Below are positions 7,563 to 16,259 of a stretch of DNA of 64,000 nucleotides, piece after piece. Source of the DNA: Winogradskyella aurantiaca (GTDB lineage Bacteria; Bacteroidota; Bacteroidia; Flavobacteriales; Flavobacteriaceae); NCBI RefSeq assembly GCF_003362725.1, contig NZ_QKTV01000003.1, positions 286,572 through 350,571 on the forward strand, read 5' to 3'. Each line of letters begins with the position of its first letter. Positions within the stretch are counted from its first letter, which is position 1. The notes beneath the pieces are model-generated. The model did no database searches. It was not told where the DNA came from and was given only the letters and a program-made list of their open reading frames with translations. The position numbers were made by a program, and so were the translations under genes.

Positions 7563-9398
7563 ATGAAACTTCCAATTAAGCTTATCCCAGTAATTTTATG
7601 CCTTACTTCCTTGACCGCTCTTTCTCAGTCTGCGGAAACCGAAGCTAGACCTGTTTTTGAAAAAGGACAGGCACAAGTAGTTAAGGCCTTTAATAATAAC
7701 GAAGACTGGATTCGCCACGATCTTTGGGTTGAAACGGATTTTAATACGGATGGAGACGAATTTATGGATCGCATGCATGTGTCAGTCACAAGGCCTCAAC
7801 AAACAGAAAACGATGGCCTGAAACTACCTGTCATTTATGTGACGAGCCCCTATTTTGCAGGCGTAGCGGGTAATGTTGACGGTTTATTTTGGGATGTAAA
7901 ACATGAACTTGGAGAATTACCCTCAACACCTCGTGTACACCCAGAAGTAAAACGACTTGGAAAACGGCCCATAATTTCAAATTCACATATTAAAAAATGG
8001 GTACCAAGAGGCTATATTGTGGTTCATTCTTCTTCCCCAGGAACAGGATTATCGGATGGTTCTCCAACCGTTGGCGGCCCAAACGAATCTTTAGCTCCTA
8101 AAGCGGTTATTGAATGGCTATGTGGGAAACGAAAAGGCTACACTGAGCGACGAGGTGGTGAAGAGGTTGTGGCTTTCTGGTCTACAGGCAAAGTTGGTAT
8201 GACCGGTACAAGTTATAATGGCACCTTACCGCTGGCAGCTGCTACAACTGGTGTAGAAGGACTGGAAGCGATCATTCCAATAGCCCCTAATACCTCCTAT
8301 TATCACTATTACAGATCTAATGGATTGGTGCGATCACCAGGTGGATATCTTGGTGAAGATATCGATGTGCTTTATGACTTCATTCATAGTGGAGATGAAT
8401 CCAAAAGAGCCTTTAACAACCAAAAAGTAAGAGACACCGAGATGAAAAATGGAATGGACCGGAAATCTGGTGACTATAATGATTTTTGGGCTGGAAGAGA
8501 TTATCTCAATCAAATGCCCAACATGAAAGCGGCTCTTTTAATGTCTCATGGCTTTAATGATTGGAATGTGATGCCAGAACACAGTTATAGAATCTACAAA
8601 GCGGCGAAAGACAAAGGTCTACCTACTATGATCTATTACCATCAGAACGGTCATGGTGGCCCTCCTCCAATTGAGCTTATGAACCGATGGTTTACTAAAT
8701 ATTTACATGGAATCGATAATGGGGTAGAAAAGGAATCCAACAGGAGTTATATAGTTAGAGAGAATGCTAGTCGACAGGACCCCACAGCTTATCCTGATTA
8801 TCCCCATCCAGATGCATCTATGGTTGAATTTTCCTTGTTTAAAGGAGGAAATACAACAGGAATTTTAAAAGTTGGAAAACCAAAAAGAGAGGTAGAAATG
8901 CTTATAGATAATGTAAGTAAATCAGGAAAAGAACTTGCTTCCTCCGATGAATCTCAAAATCGATTATTGTATGTCACCCAACCCTTAGCAGAAGATGTAC
9001 ACATATCTGGTATTCCAGAAATTGAAATCTCAGTTTCAAGTAGCAAGCCAGCAGCTAACTTATCTATTTGGCTGGTTTCTCTGCCTTGGGAGGAAGGCAA
9101 TGCGGTACCCATTACCAATAATATTATTACCAGAGGCTGGGCCGATCCCCAAAACTATAAATCACTAACTAAAAGCGAGGCATTAAAACCCGGTAAGTTT
9201 TACAAATTAAAGTTCAATCTCCAACCAGATGATCAGATTATTAGAAAAGGACAACAAATAGGATTAATGATATTTTCTAGTGATCAGGATTTTACCTTAC
9301 ATCCGAGTCCTGGAACTGAATTATCCATTCAATTAGGATCAACCTCCCTAAAGCTGCCAATTGTTGGGGGTATCGAGGCTTTTAAAACTAAAAGTTAA
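7563..9398 (+). CDS. Secreted Xaa-Pro dipeptidyl-peptidase-like serine hydrolase (peptidase S15 / CocE-NonD)
   Basis: Probably removes Xaa-Pro dipeptides from peptide N-termini in the periplasm or outside the cell; related enzymes are acyl-ester hydrolases, so the substrate is not certain. Residues 1-22 are a signal peptide ending ALSQ. ATG 7563 is preferred over the in-frame ATG 15 bp earlier because it gives a standard signal. The alpha/beta hydrolase core has the nucleophile in GTSYNG (Ser about 217), the acid in HGFNDWNV and the base in QNGHGGPP. The C-terminal third is the jelly-roll PepX_C domain. The 611-residue length suits the S15 family. It overlaps the convergent pcm gene by 4 bp. 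Confidence 0.85.
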   Translation: MKLPIKLIPVILCLTSLTALSQSAETEARPVFEKGQAQVVKAFNNNEDWIRHDLWVETDFNTDGDEFMDRMHVSVTRPQQTENDGLKLPVIYVTSPYFAGVAGNVDGLFWDVKHELGELPSTPRVHPEVKRLGKRPIISNSHIKKWVPRGYIVVHSSSPGTGLSDGSPTVGGPNESLAPKAVIEWLCGKRKGYTERRGGEEVVAFWSTGKVGMTGTSYNGTLPLAAATTGVEGLEAIIPIAPNTSYYHYYRSNGLVRSPGGYLGEDIDVLYDFIHSGDESKRAFNNQKVRDTEMKNGMDRKSGDYNDFWAGRDYLNQMPNMKAALLMSHGFNDWNVMPEHSYRIYKAAKDKGLPTMIYYHQNGHGGPPPIELMNRWFTKYLHGIDNGVEKESNRSYIVRENASRQDPTAYPDYPHPDASMVEFSLFKGGNTTGILKVGKPKREVEMLIDNVSKSGKELASSDESQNRLLYVTQPLAEDVHISGIPEIEISVSSSKPAANLSIWLVSLPWEEGNAVPITNNIITRGWADPQNYKSLTKSEALKPGKFYKLKFNLQPDDQIIRKGQQIGLMIFSSDQDFTLHPSPGTELSIQLGSTSLKLPIVGGIEAFKTKS

Positions 9399-10036
9399 TT
9401 TTTATTAGCTAGTAAGGGTACGAAGCGGAATTCTCCAAATTCTGTCTTGGTAAAATTTTGAGCTGAGGTGCGTTCATAGAGTGTCATGATCTGACTGTCT
9501 TCTCCTACAGGAATTACAAGCCGTCCGCCAATTTTTAATTGACTCAATAAGGGTTTTGGAACAAATGGAGCGCCTGCCGTAACAATTATTCCATCGAATG
9601 GCGCTTCTTCTGGCAATCCTTTATAGCCGTCCCCAAAAATTTGCTTTTTGGGTCGATATCCAATTTTAGGTAAAAATTTTTGAGTGATCTTAAAGAGTTC
9701 TTGCTGACGTTCAATGGTGTAGACTTTTGCCCCCATTTCCACTAAAACCGCGGCCTGGTATCCACTTCCTGTACCTATTTCAAGAATCTTTGACCCTTTT
9801 TTAACTTGGAGAAGCTCCGTTTGAAAGGCTACAGTATAGGGCTGTGAAATAGTTTGTCCAGCAGCAATTGGAAATGCTTTATCCTGATAAGCATGATCTA
9901 TAAACCCCGAATCCATAAACAGATGCCTTGGAATATTGCCTATAGCTTTTAAAACGGCTTCGTCTTTAATCCCTTTATCTTTAACTGTGGCAACTAATTG
10001 TTGCCTCATACCTTTATGTTTAAAACTATCTTCCAA
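9395..10036 (-). CDS. pcm: Protein-L-isoaspartate O-methyltransferase
   Basis: Uses SAM to methylate isoaspartyl residues in damaged proteins and start their repair. It is 213 residues with the motif-I loop ILEIGTGSGYQAA, the substrate segment AGQTISQPYTVAFQ, and GAPFVPKPLLSQL. The start is unusual: TTG at 10036 gives an N-terminus (DSFKHKGMR) that resembles family members I remember, while the first ATG at 10009 would remove nine residues. The TTG also forms the end of a TAAGTTTG promoter-like string, so the start is uncertain. The gene is divergent from the oxidoreductase at 10166. Confidence 0.93.
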   Translation of the reverse strand: MEDSFKHKGMRQQLVATVKDKGIKDEAVLKAIGNIPRHLFMDSGFIDHAYQDKAFPIAAGQTISQPYTVAFQTELLQVKKGSKILEIGTGSGYQAAVLVEMGAKVYTIERQQELFKITQKFLPKIGYRPKKQIFGDGYKGLPEEAPFDGIIVTAGAPFVPKPLLSQLKIGGRLVIPVGEDSQIMTLYERTSAQNFTKTEFGEFRFVPLLANKN

Positions 10037-10141
10037 ACTTAATTTTTAATAGGTTAAAAATAACCATCGGTCAAATAATTGACAAGGCTAAAAGCATATT
10101 GTTTCCCATGAAATAATCATACTTATTTCGAGCAAATCAAT

Positions 10142-10149
10142 TATTTTTG
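10142..10149 (+). promoter_or_regulatory. -7 promoter box of the Gfo/Idh-to-miaA gene run
   Basis: TATTTTTG, 16 nt before the start of the oxidoreductase gene. No matching TTG at -33 was seen. Confidence 0.5.
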
Positions 10150-10165
10150 TTCAAAACTCTCAACC

Positions 10166-11125
10166 ATGCTAAAAGCAGGCGTTCTAGGTGCAGGTCACCT
10201 CGGAAAAATCCATCTTAGATTACTTAATCAGTCCTCCAAATACGAACTTGTTGGGTTCTATGATGCCGATATTGAAAATGCTAAAAAAGTAGTTGATGAA
10301 TTCGGATACACTTATTTTGATTCTATTGAAAAATTAGTTGATGCGGTTGATGTTGTAGATATCGTGACCCCAACGCTCTCGCATTACGATTGTGCTAAAC
10401 TCGCTATTTCTAAAGGTAAACACATTTTTATAGAAAAACCTATAACTAAAACGGTTGAAGAAGCTGAAGCCATTAGAACATTGGTTGCTGAGCATGGAGT
10501 AAAAGGACAGGTAGGTCATGTTGAGCGTTTCAATCCGGCATTTATTGCTGTAAAAGAGCAAATAAAGAATCCAATGTTTATTGAGACACACAGGCTTGCT
10601 GAGTTTAATCCTCGAGGTACCGACGTACCTGTGGTATTGGATTTGATGATTCATGACATTGATATTATACTAAGTGTCATTGATTCGCCTGTTAAACATG
10701 TGTCTGCAAGTGGCGTGTCGGTGGTAAGTGAAACCCCTGATATTGCTAATGCCCGTATAGAATTTAAAAACGGTTGTGTAGCCAATCTTACCGCGAGCAG
10801 GATTTCTTTAAAAAACATGCGTAAAACACGATTCTTCCAAAAAGACGCTTATATATCAGTCGATTTTCTTGAGAAAAAATGTGAAGTTGTAAAAATGAAA
10901 GATGCACCGGAACAGCCGGGTGATTTTGATATGATTCTTCAAAATGCTGAAGGAATTAAGAAACAAATTTATTTTGATAATCCTGATGTTTCCAGCAATA
11001 ATGCAATTCTGGATGAATTAGAAACATTTGCGCATGCCATCAACACTAATACTAAGCCCATTGTTACCTTACATGATGGCACAGAAGCATTACGAGTTGC
11101 AACTATGATTATCAATCAATTTTAA
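10166..11125 (+). CDS. Gfo/Idh/MocA family NAD(P)-dependent oxidoreductase
   Basis: A 319-residue dehydrogenase, substrate unknown but usually a sugar or sugar derivative. The N-terminal Rossmann fold shows GVLGAGHLGKIH, and the family signature EKPITKTVEEAE follows near residue 92. The HVERFNPAF and DLMIHDIDIIL segments lie in the C-terminal domain, where substrate-binding acids and histidines sit. It is first in a plus-strand run of seven genes ending with miaA and is followed by the 3-hydroxybutyryl-CoA dehydrogenase after 28 bp. Confidence 0.9.
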   Translation: MLKAGVLGAGHLGKIHLRLLNQSSKYELVGFYDADIENAKKVVDEFGYTYFDSIEKLVDAVDVVDIVTPTLSHYDCAKLAISKGKHIFIEKPITKTVEEAEAIRTLVAEHGVKGQVGHVERFNPAFIAVKEQIKNPMFIETHRLAEFNPRGTDVPVVLDLMIHDIDIILSVIDSPVKHVSASGVSVVSETPDIANARIEFKNGCVANLTASRISLKNMRKTRFFQKDAYISVDFLEKKCEVVKMKDAPEQPGDFDMILQNAEGIKKQIYFDNPDVSSNNAILDELETFAHAINTNTKPIVTLHDGTEALRVATMIINQF

Positions 11126-11153
11126 ATACAATAAAAGAATAAACTAAACTTAT

Positions 11154-12041
11154 ATGAAGAATGTAGCCGTCATTGGAGCGGGAACCATGGGCAACGGTAT
11201 TGCTCATACCTTTGCCCAATCTGGATTTAAAGTACAACTCATCGATATTAGTGAACCTGCGCTGAAAAGAGGAATAGACACCATATCTAAAAATCTGGAC
11301 AGGATGATCGCAAAGGAAAAAATCACAGAATCAGATAAAGCCGAAACCTTAGGAAATATCACCACTTTTACGAGTGTTTCTGAGGGTGTTGAGTACGCAA
11401 GTCTGGTTGTAGAAGCTGCTACGGAGAATATTGACCTAAAATTAAAAATATTTAAAGATCTGGACGCTGCCTGTCCTGATGATACGATTCTAGCTACCAA
11501 TACTTCATCTATTTCAATTACCCAAATTGCGGCCGTTACCTCAAGACCTGATATGGTCATAGGAATGCATTTTATGAATCCTGTGCCTATCATGAAGCTT
11601 GTTGAAATCATAAGAGGGTATAATACTAGTGATGAGGTAACCAATACTATAATGGACCTTTCAAAAAAACTTGGAAAGGTTCCAACTGAGGTTAATGATT
11701 ACCCTGGCTTTGTTGCCAATCGCATCTTAATGCCAATGATCAATGAATCTATTGAGACGCTTTACAATGGCGTTGCAGGTGTTGTTGAAATCGACACTGT
11801 CATGAAATTAGGGATGGCGCATCCAATGGGCCCATTACAACTAGCAGATTTCATAGGTCTAGATGTTTGTTTATCCATTTTAGAAGTGATGTACGACGGT
11901 TTTAAAAACCCAAAATACGCACCATGCCCGTTGCTCGTTAATATGGTAAGAGCTGGTAAACTTGGTGTTAAGTCAGGTGAAGGCTTTTATGACTACAGCG
12001 AAAGTAAAAAGGCCGAGAAAGTAGCATCTCAATTTAATTAA
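11154..12041 (+). CDS. 3-hydroxybutyryl-CoA (3-hydroxyacyl-CoA) dehydrogenase
   Basis: Oxidises or reduces 3-hydroxyacyl-CoA / acetoacetyl-CoA with NAD(P)(H), in short-chain fatty acid metabolism. It is a 295-residue single-function enzyme, not fused to a hydratase. The Rossmann motif is VIGAGTMGNGIAHTFAQSG. The catalytic His is in MHFMNPVPIMKLVEII, and the C-terminal dimer domain has the PGFVANRILMPMINE signature. DUF1015 starts 5 bp after its stop, so translation is probably coupled. I cannot tell a butyrate-type enzyme from a phenylacetate-pathway one (PaaH). Confidence 0.92.
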   Translation: MKNVAVIGAGTMGNGIAHTFAQSGFKVQLIDISEPALKRGIDTISKNLDRMIAKEKITESDKAETLGNITTFTSVSEGVEYASLVVEAATENIDLKLKIFKDLDAACPDDTILATNTSSISITQIAAVTSRPDMVIGMHFMNPVPIMKLVEIIRGYNTSDEVTNTIMDLSKKLGKVPTEVNDYPGFVANRILMPMINESIETLYNGVAGVVEIDTVMKLGMAHPMGPLQLADFIGLDVCLSILEVMYDGFKNPKYAPCPLLVNMVRAGKLGVKSGEGFYDYSESKKAEKVASQFN

Positions 12042-12046
12042 GGCTA

Positions 12047-13285
12047 ATGGCCAAGGTTGTTCCATTTAAAGCAGTTAGGCCAACAAGAGCTATTGTTGGA
12101 TTGGTCGCTGCAAGACCCTATCAAAGTTACACCGTTGAAGAACTAGAAAGCCGTATGGATTACAACCCATACAGCTTTTTGCACGTCGTCAATCCTGGAT
12201 ATAAATATGATAAGATTATAACGGGAGAACAACGCTATAAATTGGTTAAAAACCGGTACTTAGAATTCAAAGAAGATGGGGTGTTCGTTCAAGATGAAAA
12301 GCCTTCCTTTTATGTATATCGCATAGTTAATAGACATAAACAGGTATTTAATGGTATCATTGCTGCCAGTAGTGCTGAAGACTATGCCAATAATGTCATT
12401 AGAAAACATGAGGACACCATTTCTCATAGAGAACAAACCTTCAAAACCTATTTAAAAACGGTTGGATTCAATGCAGAACCTGTTCTTCTTACCTACCCGG
12501 ATAATGAAGTTATAGCCAAGGTTATAGAAGACACCCAGAAAGGGCATGCTGAGTTTGAGTTCACCATGACCTACAGAGATACGCATTACTTATGGAAGAT
12601 TGATAATGAAGCGACTATTTTTATACTTCAAAACGAGTTCTCAAGAATGGACCGCGTTTATATAGCTGATGGCCATCACAGATCGTCCTCCTCCTATTTG
12701 CTTTATCAGGATGAAAAGGAGACCAATCCCAACTATGATCCAACGGCTAATTATAATTATTTCATGTCCTATCTTATTCCTGAATCGGATCTTGTTATCT
12801 ATGATTTCAATCGTTTGGTTAAGGACTTAAATGGGCATTCCAAAGAAGCTTTCTTAATTCTTTTGGATGAGTACTACAGAATTGAAAACAGAGGGGTACA
12901 CCCTTACCACCCCACCAAAGCGCATCATTTTAGCATGTATCTGGACGGTGAGTTCTATAGCTTGTATTTGCGTAAAACCAACTATGAGTTTAAAACTGCA
13001 CTCGATAAATTGGACGCCCAATTGCTTTACAAGACTATACTTGAGCCTATTCTTGGTATCAAAGACCTAAAAAATGATAAACGCATATCTTATGTTAATG
13101 GAAGGGATGAAATGGTTTCTATTAAAAGTAGTGTTGACAGTGGAGACTATAAAGTTGGATTTGGAATGATTCCTGCCACAGTTAATCAAATGAAAGAAAT
13201 TGCGGATGAAGGCCTAACAATGCCACCAAAGAGCACCTACATTCTTCCCAAATTACGAAGTGGAATTACAATTTATGAATTTTAA
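12047..13285 (+). CDS. DUF1015 family protein
   Basis: A 412-residue cytoplasmic protein of the DUF1015 family, which occurs widely in bacteria and has no proven function. Visible family marks are the N-terminal VPFKAVRP and YNPYSFLHVVNPG segments, IRKHEDT near residue 126, and ADGHHRSSSS near residue 206. The clustered histidines in ADGHHR suggest metal or nucleotide chemistry, but this is inference. It sits 5 bp after the hydroxyacyl-CoA dehydrogenase and 14 bp before YggS. Conservation of this order in relatives would be a useful functional clue. Confidence 0.85.
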   Translation: MAKVVPFKAVRPTRAIVGLVAARPYQSYTVEELESRMDYNPYSFLHVVNPGYKYDKIITGEQRYKLVKNRYLEFKEDGVFVQDEKPSFYVYRIVNRHKQVFNGIIAASSAEDYANNVIRKHEDTISHREQTFKTYLKTVGFNAEPVLLTYPDNEVIAKVIEDTQKGHAEFEFTMTYRDTHYLWKIDNEATIFILQNEFSRMDRVYIADGHHRSSSSYLLYQDEKETNPNYDPTANYNYFMSYLIPESDLVIYDFNRLVKDLNGHSKEAFLILLDEYYRIENRGVHPYHPTKAHHFSMYLDGEFYSLYLRKTNYEFKTALDKLDAQLLYKTILEPILGIKDLKNDKRISYVNGRDEMVSIKSSVDSGDYKVGFGMIPATVNQMKEIADEGLTMPPKSTYILPKLRSGITIYEF

Positions 13286-13299
13286 ATACTTCTAAATCA

Positions 13300-13956
13300 A
13301 TGAGCATAGCACAAAACCTAACTGCTATCAGAGCTGATTTACCAAAAGAAGTTTCTTTGGTAGCTGTTTCTAAAACAAAACCTGTAGGTGACCTCATGGA
13401 AGCTTATGATGCTGGACAGCGAATTTTTGGGGAAAATAAGATTCAAGAAATGGTCGACAAGCACAACCAAATGCCAAAGGATATTCAATGGCATATGATT
13501 GGTCATGTACAGCGTAATAAGGTGAAGTATATGGCAGGTTTTGTGGACCTAATTCACGCTGTTGACAGCTTACGATTGTTAATTGAGATTAATAAACAAG
13601 CTCAAAAACACGAACGTAAAATTCAATGTTTACTACAAATTAAAATAGCTGAGGAAGATAGTAAGTTTGGTTTGGATTTTGAATCGGCGAGAAAACTTTT
13701 AGATTCAGAAGATTATAAAAACATGGAGCATGTTGAAGTCATAGGTTTAATGGGTATGGCCACATTTACTGAAGACATGACCGTTGTTGAAAAAGAATTC
13801 AAATATTTGAAACAATGCTATGACCATATTAAATCAGATGGCAATAACCTAGATGCCTTAAGTATGGGAATGAGTGGAGACTATAAGCTTGCTATTAAAA
13901 ACGGCAGCAATATGGTACGAATCGGAAGTCACATATTTGGTGCTCGCAATTATTAG
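13300..13956 (+). CDS. YggS/PROSC family pyridoxal phosphate homeostasis protein
   Basis: Binds PLP without a known catalytic reaction and buffers cellular PLP. It is 218 residues, an alanine-racemase-like TIM barrel, with the PLP lysine K25 in AVSKTKP, then GENKIQEM, WHMIGHVQRNK and the C-terminal MGMSGDY and VRIGSHIFG motifs. All marks of the family are intact. The next gene begins 19 bp after the stop with an apparently non-standard start. Confidence 0.93.
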   Translation: MSIAQNLTAIRADLPKEVSLVAVSKTKPVGDLMEAYDAGQRIFGENKIQEMVDKHNQMPKDIQWHMIGHVQRNKVKYMAGFVDLIHAVDSLRLLIEINKQAQKHERKIQCLLQIKIAEEDSKFGLDFESARKLLDSEDYKNMEHVEVIGLMGMATFTEDMTVVEKEFKYLKQCYDHIKSDGNNLDALSMGMSGDYKLAIKNGSNMVRIGSHIFGARNY

Positions 13957-13975
13957 AAACAGAAACTAATTACCT

Positions 13976-15340
13976 ATTTACGCAATAATAGACATAGAAA
14001 CTACCGGTGGTAAATATGATGAAGAAGGTATCACCGAAATTGCAATATACCGTTTTGATGGCCATGTTGTAACGGATCAGTTCATATCACTTGTTAATCC
14101 AGAGCGCGAAATTCAACCATTTGTGGCAAATCTCACCGGTATCAATTCTAAGATGCTAAGAAATGCACCAAAATTCTATGAGGTGGCAAAGCGTATTGTG
14201 GAAATTACCGAAGACTGTGTAATAGTTGCTCATAATGCCGACTTTGACTATCGAATTCTTAAAACTGAATTTAGAAGATTAGGATTCCCTTTTAAACGAA
14301 AAACGCTTTGTACGGTTGAACTATCTCAGACTTTAATTCCAGGAATGGAGTCTTATAGCCTAGGAAAATTATCAAGGGCTCTTGGGATCGCCGTCAGTGA
14401 TAGGCACAGAGCCTCTGGAGATGCGCAGGCTACTTTAAAATTATTCAAGATGTTGCTTCATAAGGATCTTGACAAGGCCATCATCAAGACTTCTGTAAAA
14501 ACGGAAGCCAAATCAACAATTCCAAATAATTTAAGAGATATCATTGATGCTCTGCCTTCTGATACGGGCGTATATTACATACACAATGCTAAAGGCGATA
14601 TTATCTACATCGGTAAGAGCAAAAACATAAAGAAAAGAATCAATCAGCATTTTACTGGGAAGGATGGTAAGTCTAAGAAGATTCAATTACAAGTTGTTGC
14701 CGTAACTTATGAAAAAACTGGGAGCGAACTGGCAGCACTTTTAAAAGAAAATGAAGAAATAAAGAACAATAAGCCTTTGTTTAACAGAGCATTAAAACGT
14801 GATATTTTCTCACATGCTCTCATCCATTTCATAGATGATAATGGTTACATCAACTTTAAAATAATACCGGCCAAAAACGCACAAAAGCCTTTAACTACAT
14901 TTACAAATATGCGCAGCGGTTTGTCCTTTGTTAACCATATTACTGAGGATTTTAATTTGTGCGAAAAATTAAATCATATAAGCCATTCAAAAACCAATTG
15001 TTTTAAGAACGAAATTGGGGAATGTAATGGTGCCTGCATACAAATTGAATCAGTTGAAGACTATAATGTAAGGGCTAATGAAGTTATTAGAAAATATAGT
15101 TTTGAATCAAAGAATATGGTCATTATTGATAAAGGGCGTACTGTAGGAGAACGGAATGTAATTCTAATTAGAGAAGGCCTTTTTGAAGGGATGGGATACG
15201 TTGACTTAAACTTTCAAATTTCAAATATTTCAATTCTGAAGAATCTTATTACTAGAATGATTCATGATAGAGATACTCAACACATAATTCAAAACTACAT
15301 TCGAAGAAATGAGAAAAAAGTGAGAATTATAGATTTTTGA
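13976..15340 (+). CDS. DEDDh exonuclease - GIY-YIG (UvrC/Cho-like) fusion nuclease, apparent ATT start
   Basis: Joins a DnaQ-type 3'-5' exonuclease domain to a UvrC-N-like GIY-YIG endonuclease domain; a role in DNA repair is likely but not proven. With the start at ATT 13976 the protein is 454 residues. The exonuclease has DIETTG (residue about 5), HNADFD (about 86) and HRASGD (about 140), so all DEDDh acids are present. The GIY-YIG domain has GVYYIH and IIYIGKSKNIKKRI (about 196-220). The frame is closed by TAA at 13967. Between there and GTG 14123 there is no ATG, GTG, TTG or CTG, yet that stretch encodes the conserved first exonuclease motif. Starting at GTG 14123 would lose the first two catalytic acids. 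An ATG-to-ATT change by mutation or sequencing error is the other explanation. Confidence 0.85.
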   Translation: MYAIIDIETTGGKYDEEGITEIAIYRFDGHVVTDQFISLVNPEREIQPFVANLTGINSKMLRNAPKFYEVAKRIVEITEDCVIVAHNADFDYRILKTEFRRLGFPFKRKTLCTVELSQTLIPGMESYSLGKLSRALGIAVSDRHRASGDAQATLKLFKMLLHKDLDKAIIKTSVKTEAKSTIPNNLRDIIDALPSDTGVYYIHNAKGDIIYIGKSKNIKKRINQHFTGKDGKSKKIQLQVVAVTYEKTGSELAALLKENEEIKNNKPLFNRALKRDIFSHALIHFIDDNGYINFKIIPAKNAQKPLTTFTNMRSGLSFVNHITEDFNLCEKLNHISHSKTNCFKNEIGECNGACIQIESVEDYNVRANEVIRKYSFESKNMVIIDKGRTVGERNVILIREGLFEGMGYVDLNFQISNISILKNLITRMIHDRDTQHIIQNYIRRNEKKVRIIDF

Positions 15341-15389
15341 AACAAGCAACTCTTAGATTCATTATAAGATTCTTTCGTACATTTAATTA

Positions 15390-16259
15390 ATGGAAAATCA
15401 AAAGCCAGATTGGAGATACAGGTTACATGAAATAATTTATGAGGCAGACACCCCGGCCGGTAAATTATTTGATGTCATCCTTTTAATTGCCATTCTTGCT
15501 AGCATTCTATTTGTGATGTTGGAATCGGTTTCGAGTATAGATGCCAAATATCATAAAGAATTGGATATTGCTGAATGGGTAATTACCATTCTGTTTTCTC
15601 TAGAGTATATAGCTCGGATTATTTGCGTTAGGAAGCCTTTCCGCTATATTTTTAGTTTTTATGGCGTTATTGACTTTTTATCTACAATCCCTAAATACCT
15701 TTCACTATTTCTAGCAGGTACCCATGCATTAGTTGCCTTAAGAGCTTTAAGGCTATTGCGAGTTTTCAGAATTTTGAAGTTAGCCAGGTATCTTGGCGCC
15801 TCCAATCATTTGGCTAATGCCATTAGAGCTAGCAGAGCCAAAATTGGGGTATTTTTGTTCGCAGTTTTAATAGCGTGTATCATTTTTGGAACCATCATGT
15901 ATTTAATTGAAGGCGAGGATCATGGTTTTACCAACATACCTAAGAGCGTTTATTGGTGCATTGTAACCTTGACTACTGTTGGATTTGGTGATATCACCCC
16001 AGAAACTCCTCTTGGACAGTTTATTGCTGCGATAATAATGGTACTCGGTTATGGTATCATAGCCGTCCCTACTGGTATTGTTTCAGCGGAATACACCAAG
16101 GCTGCCGGAAAGGATGAAGAAGAACTAACTAAAGAAGAACTCTCTGGCTTAACCCCTATTCATTTAAATACCATTAGTTGTCCTAATTGTCTAACAAACC
16201 ATCATCAGGATGATGCTGAGTTTTGTTTCAAATGCGGACAGAAATTAACAGATGATTAG
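15390..16259 (+). CDS. Voltage-sensor-type potassium channel with C-terminal zinc ribbon
   Basis: A 289-residue inner-membrane ion channel. Six membrane segments are predicted: a hydrophobic S1 (about 24-44), an S4-like arginine ladder (ALRALRLLRVFRILKLAR, near residue 115), and a pore loop with the K+ filter LTTVGFGD followed by the last helix. Unusually, the cytoplasmic tail ends in a four-cysteine zinc ribbon (C264, C267, C279, C282). Gating by voltage is inferred from the arginine ladder; the ribbon's role is unknown. Its last 8 bp overlap the start of miaA. Confidence 0.88.
   Translation: MENQKPDWRYRLHEIIYEADTPAGKLFDVILLIAILASILFVMLESVSSIDAKYHKELDIAEWVITILFSLEYIARIICVRKPFRYIFSFYGVIDFLSTIPKYLSLFLAGTHALVALRALRLLRVFRILKLARYLGASNHLANAIRASRAKIGVFLFAVLIACIIFGTIMYLIEGEDHGFTNIPKSVYWCIVTLTTVGFGDITPETPLGQFIAAIIMVLGYGIIAVPTGIVSAEYTKAAGKDEEELTKEELSGLTPIHLNTISCPNCLTNHHQDDAEFCFKCGQKLTDD

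Noticed and set aside
11204..11644. 146-codon minus-strand frame opposite the hydroxyacyl-CoA dehydrogenase gene.
   Set aside because: Antisense shadow of a highly conserved enzyme, no promoter or family likeness.
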